Source: Desulfuromusa sp.
GTDB lineage: Bacteria > Desulfobacterota > Desulfuromonadia > Desulfuromonadales > Geopsychrobacteraceae
Assembly: GCA_016744595.1 (NCBI GenBank)
Contig: JADGEB010000004.1
Coordinates: forward strand, 62,001-126,000
Length of the DNA: 64,000 nucleotides
Direction of reading: 5' to 3'
Part shown: piece after piece, positions 44,401 to 52,176 of the stretch
How positions within the stretch are numbered: position 1 is the first letter of the stretch
How the letters are laid out: the number at the start of each line of letters is the position of its first letter
The notes under the pieces: generated by a model
Told to the model about the DNA's origin: nothing
Database searches by the model: none
The model's input: only the letters and a program-made list of their open reading frames with translations
Program-made: the position numbers and the translations under genes

Positions 44401-45394
44401 TTCCAGTGGCGTGGCATTCAATTAGATCAACATCAGCGGGAGACCAGCCAGCCTGTTGATAGGCAGAACGCATTGCACGCAGCTGACCTTCGGAATCAGG
44501 TGCTAGGAGACTACCACCAAGGTCATTTGACAATCCGATACCACGAATAACTGCATGAATCTGATCACCATCACGAAGTGCGTCAACAGTCCGTTTCAAT
44601 AACACCAGACCACATCCCTCACCAACAACAAGCCCATTACCATTCTGATCAAATGGTGAACAGGTGCCGGTTGGTGACAAAGCCCGTAACTGTGAAAACC
44701 CCATCTGCGTATAAAGTGAATCGGGTCTTGACAATCCACCGGCAAGAATAGCATCAGCCCGACCCGACTGTAGCTCATCTACGGCTAGTTTAATGGCATA
44801 GAGTGATGAAGCACAGGCAGCATCAACGGTAAAACAGGTTCCTTCAAAGCCAAGTGCTTTTGCAAGAAGACCAGCTGGCAACCCAGCTACATAGTGGTTA
44901 ATGGGTGCAACTGGTGATTCATCCAGCGACAAAATCTGATCGGATAGCTTCTCTATAAATGTGCGGCCAAGGTAGTTTCGTGCAAGAGCAGAAGACTTTT
45001 CGCTTGGAAGGGCTAAATTGCCGATAATAATTCCGGCACGGCTTCTGTCAATTTTTTCAGTAGCAACAGATGCTAGTGTTTGTTGGCCAACCCGCATAAG
45101 TAAACGAAACATTGGATCAAGTTCAGCTAGAAACTTTGGATCTATATCCAAACCGGGAATTTGTGCCGTGTCGATTTCATCATCGAGAAAACAGGCTTTT
45201 TTTGAATAAACCTTATCTGCTGAACCTATCTGTGGATCAAAAACAGCTTCAGGAGGAAGAAGCCAGCGTCCGTTCGGTGGCTGACGCGAAGTGTTGACGT
45301 TAGCAACAATATTGTCCCAGAAACGATCCAGGGTCGGTGAATTTGGAAACATTCCACCGACCCCGACAATTGCGACAGATTTTTCAGGTAGCAT
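38420..45394 (-). CDS. pfaC: PUFA synthase subunit, PfaC-like: KS-CLF-AT-DH-DH
   Basis: A 2324-residue multidomain synthase. A ketosynthase (about 5-455, Cys near 193 in TVDAACASSLYAI) is followed by a chain-length-factor-type KS (about 470-930) whose active Cys is lost (SSEENSGLRALEVG near 670). An acyltransferase follows (about 1070-1400; FVFPGSGNHFAGMG, GYSLGESAGLF with Ser near 1145). Two FabA-like dehydratase pairs of hot-dog folds come last (about 1540-1900, HFVDDQVMPGT near 1832; about 1960-2310, HFYQDPVCPGS near 2214). Classic PfaC lacks the AT, so this fusion may replace PfaB. Start is ATG, 2 bases after the pfaA stop. A run of nine C in the coding strand (40771-40779) marks the AT-DH linker. 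Confidence 0.93.
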   Translation of the reverse strand: MLPEKSVAIVGVGGMFPNSPTLDRFWDNIVANVNTSRQPPNGRWLLPPEAVFDPQIGSADKVYSKKACFLDDEIDTAQIPGLDIDPKFLAELDPMFRLLMRVGQQTLASVATEKIDRSRAGIIIGNLALPSEKSSALARNYLGRTFIEKLSDQILSLDESPVAPINHYVAGLPAGLLAKALGFEGTCFTVDAACASSLYAIKLAVDELQSGRADAILAGGLSRPDSLYTQMGFSQLRALSPTGTCSPFDQNGNGLVVGEGCGLVLLKRTVDALRDGDQIHAVIRGIGLSNDLGGSLLAPDSEGQLRAMRSAYQQAGWSPADVDLIECHATGTPVGDAVEFSSLQQLWQESGWRPGQCVIGSVKANVGHLLTAAGSAAMIKTVLAMKQQTLPPMVNFTAPATGIELDNSPFRILSQPGRWDARKGDLPRRAAVSAFGFGGINAHLLLEEWIPKEEIKRPIRLHPTFQQRNQPIAIVGMGAQFGVWKNLEDFQHRVFGAQDDVKGSSPINWWGAQQSRWYRQAGLDRIDFRGYFVPEVFSRPSDFRIPPKEQEEMLPRQLLMLKVAAAALQDAQLTDKDLLFAGVYIGSGLDLNATNFSFRWGLQKYARQWADELGLQLDEVQFSAWLAELRATAGPALTANRTMGALGSVVASRIAKEFRIGGPSFTLSSEENSGLRALEVGIHSLQEGSINRAIVGAVDLAGDLRSVLSRHSNTPFSATGINRPFDRDADGSIIGEGAAAVVLKRLDDARQDGDQIYAVINGIGTAIGGSIVSSSPVSEIYANSIDRACQNSNISPETISYLEADGCGVLSVDQLEAQVLGKVISLGANKHNCKVGSVKADIGHAGAAAGLASLVKAALCLQHKILPPLRNLNSLCPEWVHTKGQFSAPSAPQYWLKNRADGPRRAMVSGIGSDSSCSHVVLEESTGSEPLADRALVCRPLGGLPEGLFVLEAVTSESLLARINELRRFSSAYTVQPIDTLARLWFTQSPLDSNLPYCLSLVASSYEELFVQLDHAQATISMDPNQSIGMSRELQLTPALRDRLFYNPQPLGIDGKVAFVFPGSGNHFAGMGQELSARWPEIYRQQDQHSQYLADQYLPEHFWKEELSESIQNNHNALVISHVAQCTALSDLVSHFGIKPQMISGYSLGESAGLFSSGAWQDRDGMLHRLEKSSLFTEELAGECRAAKRIWGLKPEQQVDWILGMVNLPAEQIKQHLQGKNQAYLLIINTLHESVVGGNRSQVEQLVAELGCHFIPLHGVTTVHCEVVKAVSDAYRELHLFDVTPPRGIDFYSCALGNKYPLTSNNAADVILAQALDTINYPKVIEQLYADGARIFLEVGPGTSCNRMIHSILSDQPHLTRSICAQGLGTTTQLLRLLGSCLAERVSVDLNLLYPPLEETSLKEHVNESRIYTTIGGKNFEIKSIVKSKTSAKTATLIDQLNEKDEEILAFREADSTVALDPLVNQFNQTLTAGIDAHEAFLSFSETIGQALSDNISLQTELLQQLVDNGESIAVASSFISPSHSVSSTEKIDSIFSETPPLGQSVAFDRSMCMEFAVGSVEKMLGPDFAEVDTYPTRVRLPDGPLMLVDRIMEVEGVPGSMTHGRVVTEHDVTADRWYLDGGRIPTCIAVEAGQADLFLSGYLGIDFISKGKAVYRLLDAVVTFHRGLPVVGDTIHYDIKIEEFFRQGQTYLFRFNFEGTVNGEPLLSMRNGCAGFFTAEDLAAGKGIVHTKLDLSPQSGKLPSDWHEPVSLQREGYNEEQVNALYAGDLQGCFGVQFAALPFKPYTLPGNKLKLVDRVIELDPQGGRYGIGQITAEMDIHPDDWFLTCHFVDDQVMPGTLMYECCMHTLRIFLLRMGWVGAEGETWCEPIPGIGSGLKCRGQVVATTKTVTYRVSIKELGYSPEPFAIVDALMFADGHPIVEIPDMSVRLAGLDRHKIEEIWQPKKNKLSPSGAKQVLYDTDRITAFAIGKPSEAFGDLYRIFDRERKIARLPGPPFQFLDRIVAINGEPWKLVEGVTVTAEYDVPLDAWYFASNRQTNMPFSVLLEIGLQPCGWLAAYLGSALTSETDLSFRNLDGNAVQHRPVTAQSGTLSIEVKITRIASSGGMIIQGYDFSVSDRFGTVYSGDTVFGFFSKQSLAQQVGVQGASLYQPTDTELTNVERFAYPKDLPYPDIKMCMVDEIEVFNPRGGPHNLGFIRGNKIVDPDEWFFKAHFYQDPVCPGSLGLESFLQLLKVVAAQRWGISPESQFETVVHNEKHSWNYRGQIIPANEKILVEAVVTAVDDVNKMLKADGFLSVDGKVIYQLKDFSIKLYLQGDADGNP
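40771..40779 (-). repeat. homopolymer run C9 within the pfaC-like gene
   Basis: Nine consecutive C in the coding strand (nine G on plus) encode part of ETPPLG in the linker between the AT and the first dehydratase, near residue 1540. Runs of this length can slip during replication. A one-base change would truncate the protein before the dehydratases. Confidence 0.7.
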
Positions 45395-45396
45395 CT

Positions 45397-48300
45397 TCAG
45401 GCAACTCCAATCAACTTATTGCGCTGAAACGTTGCATTCAATGATGCGTCAATAACACATTCATAATCTTCGATCCGAGCAACCAACAGATTTTCAATAG
45501 GATCAATAAAGTCGATATTGGCGATGGCTCGGTTATGATTTTGTTTGGTCAACTTAACCCGTATTTCAACACCACGCTCGGGAAATTTTTGCTGAAACTG
45601 TCGATACCGACCTGCAAAAACCGGTAGGGATCCAGCTTTATATTGTTCAAAACTCCACAGAATCAACATTTGAAAGCTACTATCCAGTGCCAGCGGATCG
45701 GCTAGCCAGGAATTACGCAATGGTTGCTGAATCCACTGATTCGGCAAAGGTGCTGGGTTAATCAGTGCACTAATACCATCAGCTGAGGCACCAATAACTT
45801 CACGGATGCCATGAAAATCATTACCATGAAAGAGCCGTTCTGGCTTATAAATTTCACTGATCTGAAGTGAATATTCAGGAAGATTCAACTTCTCAGCAGC
45901 CAATTTCCGATCAGGCAGGCGGGACGCGAGGATTATCCTTGCCCTGGCATGGGCAATCGACTGGCCATTACCGTCAATTCCTGAGAGCTCAACAGGCACA
46001 ATATGAACACCATCACCTTTAATTGCCTTGCCTGTCATCACTTGCAGAGCAGCGCTCTGTTGTGGTTCAAGGGTCACTCCTTTAAGAACACGCAAGTCAT
46101 TAAATCCTTGGAACTTCAATCCCGGATTATTATGGATAGCGCCATGAGCCAACCACTCAATAATAATTGCCATAGGCAGAACGGCTTTACCATCAATAAC
46201 GTGTGATTTTAAAAATGGATATTGGTCAATATCAAGATCAAGATCAAATGCTTTAGAGACACAAATATTTTGTGGCGGATCTGACAACTCTTCAATTGTA
46301 CCTTCAACATTTCCACCCGAAATAACCAATTCAACCGGGCCACCAGGGGGAGTGGAAAGCTCATTGACCAGATAATCGGCTCCCGCTTGTAAATCGATCA
46401 CATCGATCCCCTCCTGAGCAAAAACCTTTTTCAATGCCGGAGTGACCATTCCTCCATCCCAAGGTCCCCAATTCAACGAAATGACCCGACAATCTGGCCT
46501 TGATTCCGCTTGCTGATCAGCAATTTTATTGAGAACCTCATTGGCAACAGCATAGTCAACTTGTCCTACCCTCCCAAAACGTCCAGTTGAAGAGGAGAAC
46601 ATCACCATTATCTTTAGATCATCATCACCGACAGAATTTAGAAGTGTTCGTAAACCATTCACTTTAGTTGAATATACTTGCTCAAACTGTTCGCTAGTTT
46701 TCTCTTTAATCAACTTGTCAGCCAACACCCCGGCACCATGTATCAATCCCTTGACTGGCCCATATTGCTCCCGCATTTCACGAAGAAGAGAATTTAAAGC
46801 TTGCTGATCACGTAAATCGACTGATCGATAAATTGCAGTTCCACCGGATTTCAAAATTCGCTCCAGAGTTGTGCGAATTTCTCGTACTGCCATAATCTGC
46901 TGATATTTATATGCCACATCACGTGGTTTCAGGGGAACCTCAGACTGAGAAACAAGCCCCTTCTTGATCTCTCCCTCCGTCTGGAGATCAACCAACCAAG
47001 CAGGTTCAGTATCACTTATCGGAGTACGCCCAAGTAGCAATAGAGTTGCTTGGGTTGCAATACTGAGAGAAACAGCAACTTCTGCCGTAACTCCTCGAGC
47101 GCCACCGCTGATAACGATCAGATCACCGACCTGAACTGGCACATTAGCATCAATCTTATCTAGGGGCTCTGAAGCCAGCTCAAGAGAACGTAATCCTTGG
47201 GTGCTAATCCCTACTTCTACAGGGCTTGTGATAAATATTTCGTCAACAATTGCTGCCGCAGTCGGTCGAATTTCCATCCCCATCGCCAGGTCGAGGGCTT
47301 TACAATGTATTGTTGGCCACTCCAGCGCCGCGGTCTTACTTAAACCAGCTAAACCACCTGAAAGTGAATCGTTGATCGATCTTGCTGTCCCAAGACCAAA
47401 GTAACCGTCCATCCGCGAAACAGTTGTAAAAAAAGCACCACCTCGGTTAGCACTATTGTGTAATTCTGGCTCAACTTTCTGTAGTAACCTGAAAGCATTG
47501 TGAAGAAACTGATCGTTTGCCCCCGACAATGGTGCGAGGACAACTAACCCAACCAAATTTACAGGAATGCTGAGTGAATCAACATCCGCTATTGAGATTT
47601 TCCGTGGTATTAACTGACGATCGGTCAAACGCGAACAGACTGCATCAGACAACTTAGAACCATCGTCTGTAATCCAGACTTCTGCCCCAACCGCAAAGTT
47701 AAAATTTTTAGGCGCTCTTTTTTGCGGCAAAGAAATCGTGCGTAGGACTTCTCTTATGACACCCTTTGCAGCACTAGTTTCACTATTGGAGGTTACTGTA
47801 ACCGCATCTTTTGAGCCAGATATGCTGGCAAGAAAATCGACGATCTGCCCTACTGTCTGCAAAGTTCCAAGATGTTCCGGCTTGATCGCCGGGGTTCCTG
47901 GTAAGCGCTCTTGCAACGCAGAAAGTATTTCAACCCGCTTGATCGAATCGATCCCCAGATCAGTATCAAGTGCCATTTCCAGCTCCAGCATTTCAACTGG
48001 ATAGCCTGTTTTTTCAGCAATTACGTCCAACAAAACTGTTGAAACCTGCTGCCGGTCAACCTGTCCCATCTGGGGTAATTCAGCAGAAATAGTCGGACTG
48101 TGCTGTTCATTGCTCTGACATAAATGATCGACAATTTGCCCCAACGTTTGAAGCACTCCGAGATCTTCGGGGCGAACTGCAGGAAGCTCTGGTAGCTGTT
48201 CCTGCAGTGCAGAAAGTATTTCTACCCGCTTGATCGAATCGATCCCTAAATCAGTATCAAGTGCCATCTCCAATTCCAGCATATCAACCGGATAACCAGT

Positions 48301-51300
48301 CTTTTCAGCGACCACTCCCAACAAGGTGGCTGAAACATCCTCTTGAGCAATCTGACTGTTCTGCGATGAGACCGGAGCGGCGGCAATACTTTGTGTGTCA
48401 CCCTGACACAGGTGATCAACAATTTGACCCAATGTCTGAAGCACACCGAGATCTTCGGGGCGAACTGCAGGAAGCTCTGGTAGCTGTTCCTGCAGTGCAG
48501 AAAGTATTTCTACCCGCTTGATCGAATCGATCCCTAAATCAGTATCAAGAGCCATCTCCAATTCCAGCATTTCGACTGGGTAACCAGTTTTTTCAGCGAC
48601 CACCCCCAGCAATACGGCTGAAACTTGGTCAATACCTACACTGCTTAGAGATGCTTGAGTGACAACTGAACCTGACATACCGGAACTTAGGTAATCGACA
48701 ATTTGCCCCAAAGTTTGCAGAGCACCGAGATCTTCAGGACGGATCGTCGGTGCTGATGGTAGTTTCTCTTGAAGAGCGGAGAGAATTTCAACTCGTTTAA
48801 TTGAATCAATCCCCAAATCGGTATCAAGAGCCATTTCCAATTCTAGCATTTCGACAGGGTAACCGGTTTTTTCTGAGACAATACCAAGCAACAAAGGTGC
48901 AACATTCTCATTACCAGCAGCTACTGTGAATTCGGATATCGGGACTGAAACAACAGGCTCAGGCTGAGGATCTGGAACGGCAACAGGTTTTCCTGCTGAA
49001 GAAACCAACGGTGCTATCGGCTGAGCCCTTACTGCTCCGGATACGCCCTGTAATAGCTCTCGCTGCTGTTCAACTAGTTGCATAAAGGAACGGGTTGCTG
49101 TTTGCTGTCCTTCAAGAAACTGTTGATGTAGTTTAGATGTCTGCTCCTGCAGAATTTGCAGCGCCTGCATACTTTGTTGAGTTATACGTAGAGCATCTTG
49201 CATATTTCCTGATGTGGCCGAAGCTGCAACCACCTGATTGGCGACAGGTTGATCAGTAGGTTTGGTAGAGGCAACTGTCGTTGCTGCCTGAGAGGCAGTT
49301 GTTGTATTTTGCAACTTCAAAGGTGGTCTTTTCTGCGGTTGTTTATAGTAGTTAGCACCACAAATAGAAACGGTAAGACCCTTCTTTTTTGGTGCTGGCT
49401 GACTAACAGCAAATCCTTCATCCCAGAGGGTCAAATCTACGGCATCATCAAGAACCGCAAGTTTAGCCAGTGTTCTTCCAAGATCATGACTGCCTGAGCG
49501 TCTACCGTTAGATGAATCAAGAGCAATTGCCTGATAATCACGATCTCCAAGTATTGCTTTAACCATTCCGGTCAAACGACCACCAGGTCCAACCTCAACA
49601 AAAACCCTGATCCCAGCTTGATACATGGCTTCGATTTCAGCAACAAAATCAACCGGGCTGGCCAATTGATCGGTCAATAATTCCCTGACAGCGATTGCGC
49701 TAGCAGGATATATTTTTCCAGTCGTATTGGAATAAACATTCTTCCGAGGATCATTGAAGTTTGTAGTGTTTAGTTTTTCTGCAAAAGGCTGTGCTGCATC
49801 AGCAATCAATTTACTGTGAAAAGCTGCTGCAACTGCAAGTTGCTTATTAGCAATTCCTCTCTGATTCAGTAGTTTAATTGCTTGATTAATTCCAGCGGTT
49901 GAACCTGAAAGAACCGCCTGTTCCGGGGTGTTGCGATTAGCTATGACTAGATCGAGCGACTCTTCAGCTAGAAAAGTTTCAACCAGATCCAACGGAGCTG
50001 AAACTGCTACCATTGAGCCTCGATCACCCGTTCCAGATGCCATCAGCTCACCACGGAGACGGGACAGATTATGCAGTTCCTCGGTCGTATAGACTTCAGC
50101 AGCACAGAGTGCGGTTAGTTCACCATAGCTGTGCCCGGCGACCGCATCTGCTGAAACACCAAAACGAGCCAACACCCGCCCTGCTGCAAGACTGACTGCG
50201 CCAAGTGCAGGTTGTGCAACCTCTGTTGCCTGCAAAGCTGCTCTAGCAGCCTGCTTACCTTCAGGGTTAAATTGCGGGAGTGGATAAATAATATCGACAA
50301 GACTGCCACTGCTTGAATTGGTATTAGTAGCAAAAACACGGTCAGCATCAATCAGCGATGTCAGAAACTCGGGAAACTGAAGTGCCAGATCTTTAAGCAT
50401 GTCTGGGTACTGCGCCCCTTGGCCAGGAAACAGCATAGCGGTGGAACCTGTTAACACACCAGAAGCATAGTAGATACCATCAAGGGTTTCCCATGTTTGC
50501 TGCCCACTATTTTTTTTCAGCATCGCCAAAGCGTTCTGCAATTGGGCAGAACGTTTCGTCTGATCCCTATCAACAACCATAATCAGTCGACTTGAATCAC
50601 TTGCTTGGTATTGGCGTCGCTGTTTGTCAGCTTCAATACGCAGTTGTGACCACTCCAGTTCAGCGTTAAAGCTACTTAACTGATTCTTCAGCCCAGTATC
50701 ATCGATTGCAGAAAATGGGAGGATCTGAACTTTTCCATCCCAATCGACAACCTGCTTGGTCGATTGATATTCTTCCAACAGACAATGGAAATTGCTACCA
50801 CCAAAACCAAGGGCACTAATCCCGGCACGGCGAGGATGATCGCCTCGGGGAATCCAGGGTCGTGCTTCAGTATTGACATAAAAGGGAGTATCGATAGCTG
50901 TCAGGCTCTCGGCCGGTTTATCAACTTTAATTGTTGGCGGTAAAACCTTATGATATAGAGCCAGACTTGCCTTAATTAATCCAGCGACACCAGCAGCTGC
51001 TTTAGCGTGGCCAATCTGTGATTTGATTGAACCCAGAGCGCACCACGGTTTTTCAGCCTTACCGAATACTTCATGCAAAGCAGCTACTTCAACGGCATCC
51101 CCTACCTTGGTACCGGTACCATGCCCCTCAATCAATTCAACCGTATCTGGGGTTACTTTGCTCTGATGATAAGCACGGCGGAACGCCTTTGCCTGCCCTT
51201 TGGAGCTCGGCTCATAAATCGCCGAACCACTACCATCGCTTGATGCCCCAAGACCCTTAACAACAGCATAAATATTATCGCCATCACGTTCAGCATCCTC

Positions 51301-52176
51301 AAGCCGCTTCAGAACCAAAATCCCCAATCCCTCCCCCAGGGTGGTGCCATCGGAATCAGCATCATAGGGACGCGCATGACCCGATGGTGACAATGCCGGG
51401 GTCTTACTAAAGCAGGTGTACATAAAAATATCGTTGAACGTATCGATACCACCAGTAACAGCCATATCAGAACGCCCAGAACTGAGCTCGAGTATTGCCA
51501 AATTCAAAGCACTCAACGAACTACCACAAGCGGCATCAACGGTACAATTGGTGCCACCAAAGTTGAAGTGTTTGCTGATTCGTCCGGCAACAACATTACC
51601 AAGCAAACCCGGAAATGAGTTTTCCTGCCACGGAACGTAAGAATCGGAGATTCTGTTGATGACATCTTCAGCAAGTTCTTTTTCAACCCCGGCATCGGCC
51701 AATGCTTCTTTCCAGCGTGGATAACCGAGTCTGGCTCCAAGAGGAACAACCAGTTCCAACGTTCCGGTTATTCCAAGAATGACGCTGACCCGTTCGTGGT
51801 CAAATTCTTTTTCAGTCGTATAGCCAGCATCATTAAGTGCCTGTTCAACCGCCAATAATCCCAGTAACTGCGAAGTATCGATCGCCTCGATAGCATTTGG
51901 CAAAATACCGTAATCCATCGGATTAAATTCAACCGGAGAAAGGAAACCACCAAGCTTTGCGTAAACTTTATCGGCTACCTTTGGGTCTTGATCGTAATAA
52001 TCATCGGATCGCCAGTGACTTTCAGGAACTTCGGTTATTGCGTCAACCCGATCTTTGATGTTGGTCCAGAACTTCCCGGTGGTATCAGCTTGCGGATATA
52101 TGGAACCAAGACCGATAATAGCGATCGGCACAGTATTCACCGGATGTGGATTTTCGTCTCTGTTATCAGTTTTCAA
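45397..52176 (-). CDS. pfaA: PUFA synthase subunit PfaA: KS-AT-ACP(x4)-KR-DH
   Basis: A 2259-residue multidomain synthase. It has a KS (about 14-460, Cys near 215 in TVDAACGSSLSALN), a malonyl-type AT (about 575-870; LFPGQGAQYPDML, AGHSYGELTAL with Ser near 682) and a Gln/Ala-rich linker. Four tandem ACPs follow, with phosphopantetheine serines near 1125, 1218, 1315 and 1411 (LGIDSIKRVEIL). Then come a ketoreductase (nucleotide motif SGGARGVTAE near 1692, YAVANEVLNKIA near 1874) and a C-terminal polyketide-type dehydratase (KSHVIDGKAVLPMA near 1990). It runs the elongation cycle on carrier-bound chains. The start is a TTG overlapping the pfaD stop (TTGA) with AAGGAG 8 bases upstream. Confidence 0.95.
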   Translation of the reverse strand: MKTDNRDENPHPVNTVPIAIIGLGSIYPQADTTGKFWTNIKDRVDAITEVPESHWRSDDYYDQDPKVADKVYAKLGGFLSPVEFNPMDYGILPNAIEAIDTSQLLGLLAVEQALNDAGYTTEKEFDHERVSVILGITGTLELVVPLGARLGYPRWKEALADAGVEKELAEDVINRISDSYVPWQENSFPGLLGNVVAGRISKHFNFGGTNCTVDAACGSSLSALNLAILELSSGRSDMAVTGGIDTFNDIFMYTCFSKTPALSPSGHARPYDADSDGTTLGEGLGILVLKRLEDAERDGDNIYAVVKGLGASSDGSGSAIYEPSSKGQAKAFRRAYHQSKVTPDTVELIEGHGTGTKVGDAVEVAALHEVFGKAEKPWCALGSIKSQIGHAKAAAGVAGLIKASLALYHKVLPPTIKVDKPAESLTAIDTPFYVNTEARPWIPRGDHPRRAGISALGFGGSNFHCLLEEYQSTKQVVDWDGKVQILPFSAIDDTGLKNQLSSFNAELEWSQLRIEADKQRRQYQASDSSRLIMVVDRDQTKRSAQLQNALAMLKKNSGQQTWETLDGIYYASGVLTGSTAMLFPGQGAQYPDMLKDLALQFPEFLTSLIDADRVFATNTNSSSGSLVDIIYPLPQFNPEGKQAARAALQATEVAQPALGAVSLAAGRVLARFGVSADAVAGHSYGELTALCAAEVYTTEELHNLSRLRGELMASGTGDRGSMVAVSAPLDLVETFLAEESLDLVIANRNTPEQAVLSGSTAGINQAIKLLNQRGIANKQLAVAAAFHSKLIADAAQPFAEKLNTTNFNDPRKNVYSNTTGKIYPASAIAVRELLTDQLASPVDFVAEIEAMYQAGIRVFVEVGPGGRLTGMVKAILGDRDYQAIALDSSNGRRSGSHDLGRTLAKLAVLDDAVDLTLWDEGFAVSQPAPKKKGLTVSICGANYYKQPQKRPPLKLQNTTTASQAATTVASTKPTDQPVANQVVAASATSGNMQDALRITQQSMQALQILQEQTSKLHQQFLEGQQTATRSFMQLVEQQRELLQGVSGAVRAQPIAPLVSSAGKPVAVPDPQPEPVVSVPISEFTVAAGNENVAPLLLGIVSEKTGYPVEMLELEMALDTDLGIDSIKRVEILSALQEKLPSAPTIRPEDLGALQTLGQIVDYLSSGMSGSVVTQASLSSVGIDQVSAVLLGVVAEKTGYPVEMLELEMALDTDLGIDSIKRVEILSALQEQLPELPAVRPEDLGVLQTLGQIVDHLCQGDTQSIAAAPVSSQNSQIAQEDVSATLLGVVAEKTGYPVDMLELEMALDTDLGIDSIKRVEILSALQEQLPELPAVRPEDLGVLQTLGQIVDHLCQSNEQHSPTISAELPQMGQVDRQQVSTVLLDVIAEKTGYPVEMLELEMALDTDLGIDSIKRVEILSALQERLPGTPAIKPEHLGTLQTVGQIVDFLASISGSKDAVTVTSNSETSAAKGVIREVLRTISLPQKRAPKNFNFAVGAEVWITDDGSKLSDAVCSRLTDRQLIPRKISIADVDSLSIPVNLVGLVVLAPLSGANDQFLHNAFRLLQKVEPELHNSANRGGAFFTTVSRMDGYFGLGTARSINDSLSGGLAGLSKTAALEWPTIHCKALDLAMGMEIRPTAAAIVDEIFITSPVEVGISTQGLRSLELASEPLDKIDANVPVQVGDLIVISGGARGVTAEVAVSLSIATQATLLLLGRTPISDTEPAWLVDLQTEGEIKKGLVSQSEVPLKPRDVAYKYQQIMAVREIRTTLERILKSGGTAIYRSVDLRDQQALNSLLREMREQYGPVKGLIHGAGVLADKLIKEKTSEQFEQVYSTKVNGLRTLLNSVGDDDLKIMVMFSSSTGRFGRVGQVDYAVANEVLNKIADQQAESRPDCRVISLNWGPWDGGMVTPALKKVFAQEGIDVIDLQAGADYLVNELSTPPGGPVELVISGGNVEGTIEELSDPPQNICVSKAFDLDLDIDQYPFLKSHVIDGKAVLPMAIIIEWLAHGAIHNNPGLKFQGFNDLRVLKGVTLEPQQSAALQVMTGKAIKGDGVHIVPVELSGIDGNGQSIAHARARIILASRLPDRKLAAEKLNLPEYSLQISEIYKPERLFHGNDFHGIREVIGASADGISALINPAPLPNQWIQQPLRNSWLADPLALDSSFQMLILWSFEQYKAGSLPVFAGRYRQFQQKFPERGVEIRVKLTKQNHNRAIANIDFIDPIENLLVARIEDYECVIDASLNATFQRNKLIGVA
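47850..48900 (-). repeat. four tandem ACP-coding repeats in pfaA
   Basis: Four units of about 280-290 bases, each encoding an ACP with EMLELEMALDTDLGIDSIKR (one has Asp for the first Glu). The second and third ACPs share a 104-base block with no difference at all (48158-48261 and 48446-48549), while the first and fourth differ at many third positions. This points to a recent duplication or gene conversion. More ACPs in PUFA synthases generally raise yield. Confidence 0.85.

Noticed and set aside
44028..44459. 143-codon plus-strand open frame antisense to the first ketosynthase
   Set aside because: It overlaps conserved KS coding sequence and shows no motif or ribosome site.
47850..48900. CRISPR-like array
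   Set aside because: The regular repeats are about 280-290 bases long and encode four in-frame ACP domains.
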